A DNA stretch of 64,000 nt, from NCBI GenBank assembly GCA_965197405.1, contig OZ240206.1, positions 2,170,001 through 2,234,000 on the forward strand, read 5' to 3'. Positions 63,677 to 64,000 of the stretch are shown piece by piece; position 1 is the stretch's first letter; each line of letters starts with the position of its first letter. The stretch is from G965197405 sp965197405 (GTDB lineage Bacteria > Chloroflexota > Dehalococcoidia > Lucifugimonadales > JAGWBF01). The notes under the pieces are model-generated. The model made no database searches. It saw only the letters and a program-made list of their open reading frames with translations, and was not told the DNA's origin. The translations under genes and the position numbers were made by a program.

Positions 63677-64000
63677 CGTGTCGATTGCAACTGGTCCATC
63701 ACCAATCTTAGATTCCTCCGCAACTGAAAAGAAGATTCCTGATCTAAGGTTCTGCGAACGGCATCTATCGCTGCCGGGTCATCTAGTGCCGCCAGCCCTA
63801 AGGAAGCCGCATCCCGAATTCGTGGGTCAGGTGACTGCAAATTGCTCATTAGGATTGTCAATCTACTGCGGTGTGTCCGCAGGTCTTCCATAGAACCCAT
63901 TTGCCTCAAGATTTCTCCGACAGCCTCTACATTAGTGCGATCAAAATTTATCAGCCTGTCAATCGCACGAACAGCGATGTTGCCATAATTCTCAACAGCC
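63661..64000 (-). CDS. HEAT-repeat-like protein, partial (runs off window)
   Basis: The frame is open to the window end, so the N-terminus is missing. Visible: AVRAIDRLINFDRTNVEAVGEIL... SPDPRIRDAASLGLAALDDPAAIDAVRRTLDQESSFQLRRNLRLVMDQL, typical of HEAT/PBS-lyase-like helical repeats. Likely a scaffold for protein interactions; overlaps the next gene downstream. Confidence 0.6.
   Translation of the reverse strand, partial: AVENYGNIAVRAIDRLINFDRTNVEAVGEILRQMGSMEDLRTHRSRLTILMSNLQSPDPRIRDAASLGLAALDDPAAIDAVRRTLDQESSFQLRRNLRLVMDQLQSTRWQVS

Overview
The window looks like a piece of a Chloroflexota (Dehalococcoidia/SAR202-like) chromosome. This is inferred from protein style, from the order rplS-priA-def-cca-secD-secF, and from the many dispersed GC-rich hairpin repeats; no rRNA or marker phylogeny is present to prove it. 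The backbone parts (about 1-11.9 kb and 46.8-64 kb) are ordinary housekeeping and metabolic genes. The middle third is a dense field of insertion sequences and broken genes.

1-11.9 kb: a ThDP (acetolactate synthase-like) enzyme is divergent from a two-gene 2-oxoacid:ferredoxin oxidoreductase operon. After these come a luciferase-like flavin oxidoreductase, a NodB-type polysaccharide deacetylase, an FmdB-type zinc-ribbon protein with D-aminoacyl-tRNA deacylase, and a leftward block miaB - nadA - VOC protein - nadC.

11.96-45.14 kb: I read this as a genomic island of about 33 kb. A P4-type tyrosine integrase (43770-44966) sits just downstream of the 3' end of tRNA-Ser(GCT) (45123-45211). Twenty bases spanning the tRNA 3' end recur exactly, in the same orientation, at 11959-11978, which is the geometry expected of attL/attR. 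The island holds IS4/IS701-like, IS3, IS1380, IS5/IS427, IS21, IS630 and ISAs1 elements, several nested inside others, plus MITE-like elements. It also holds complete genes for a DEAD-box helicase, TypA/BipA and RecN, a HigBA toxin-antitoxin pair, remnants of restriction and TIR-like defence genes, two DUF5677-like genes each cut by an IS in a way that precise excision would repair, and an odd PanD-like plus two-methyltransferase operon.

45.2-64 kb: an IS66 element (8-bp target duplication), a GPP34-family protein, a second ThDP enzyme, an ISAs1 element (10-bp target duplication), then rplS, priA, def, the CCA-adding enzyme, secD, secF, nfo (endonuclease IV), a zincin, a CDGSH iron-sulphur protein, a leucine dehydrogenase-type enzyme and two unknown genes, one running off the window end.

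The most unusual signals are: (i) a 24-bp hairpin-plus-tail micro-repeat inserted three times in frame inside transposase genes (encoding PVSSTGQA or PYPVRGRL), with a 23-bp relative causing a frameshift in a fourth; (ii) the PanD-like/methyltransferase operon, which could make an N-methylated beta-alanine; (iii) a SecD whose periplasmic region is expanded by about six copies of a ~70-residue module; and (iv) the tRNA-Ser island boundary.
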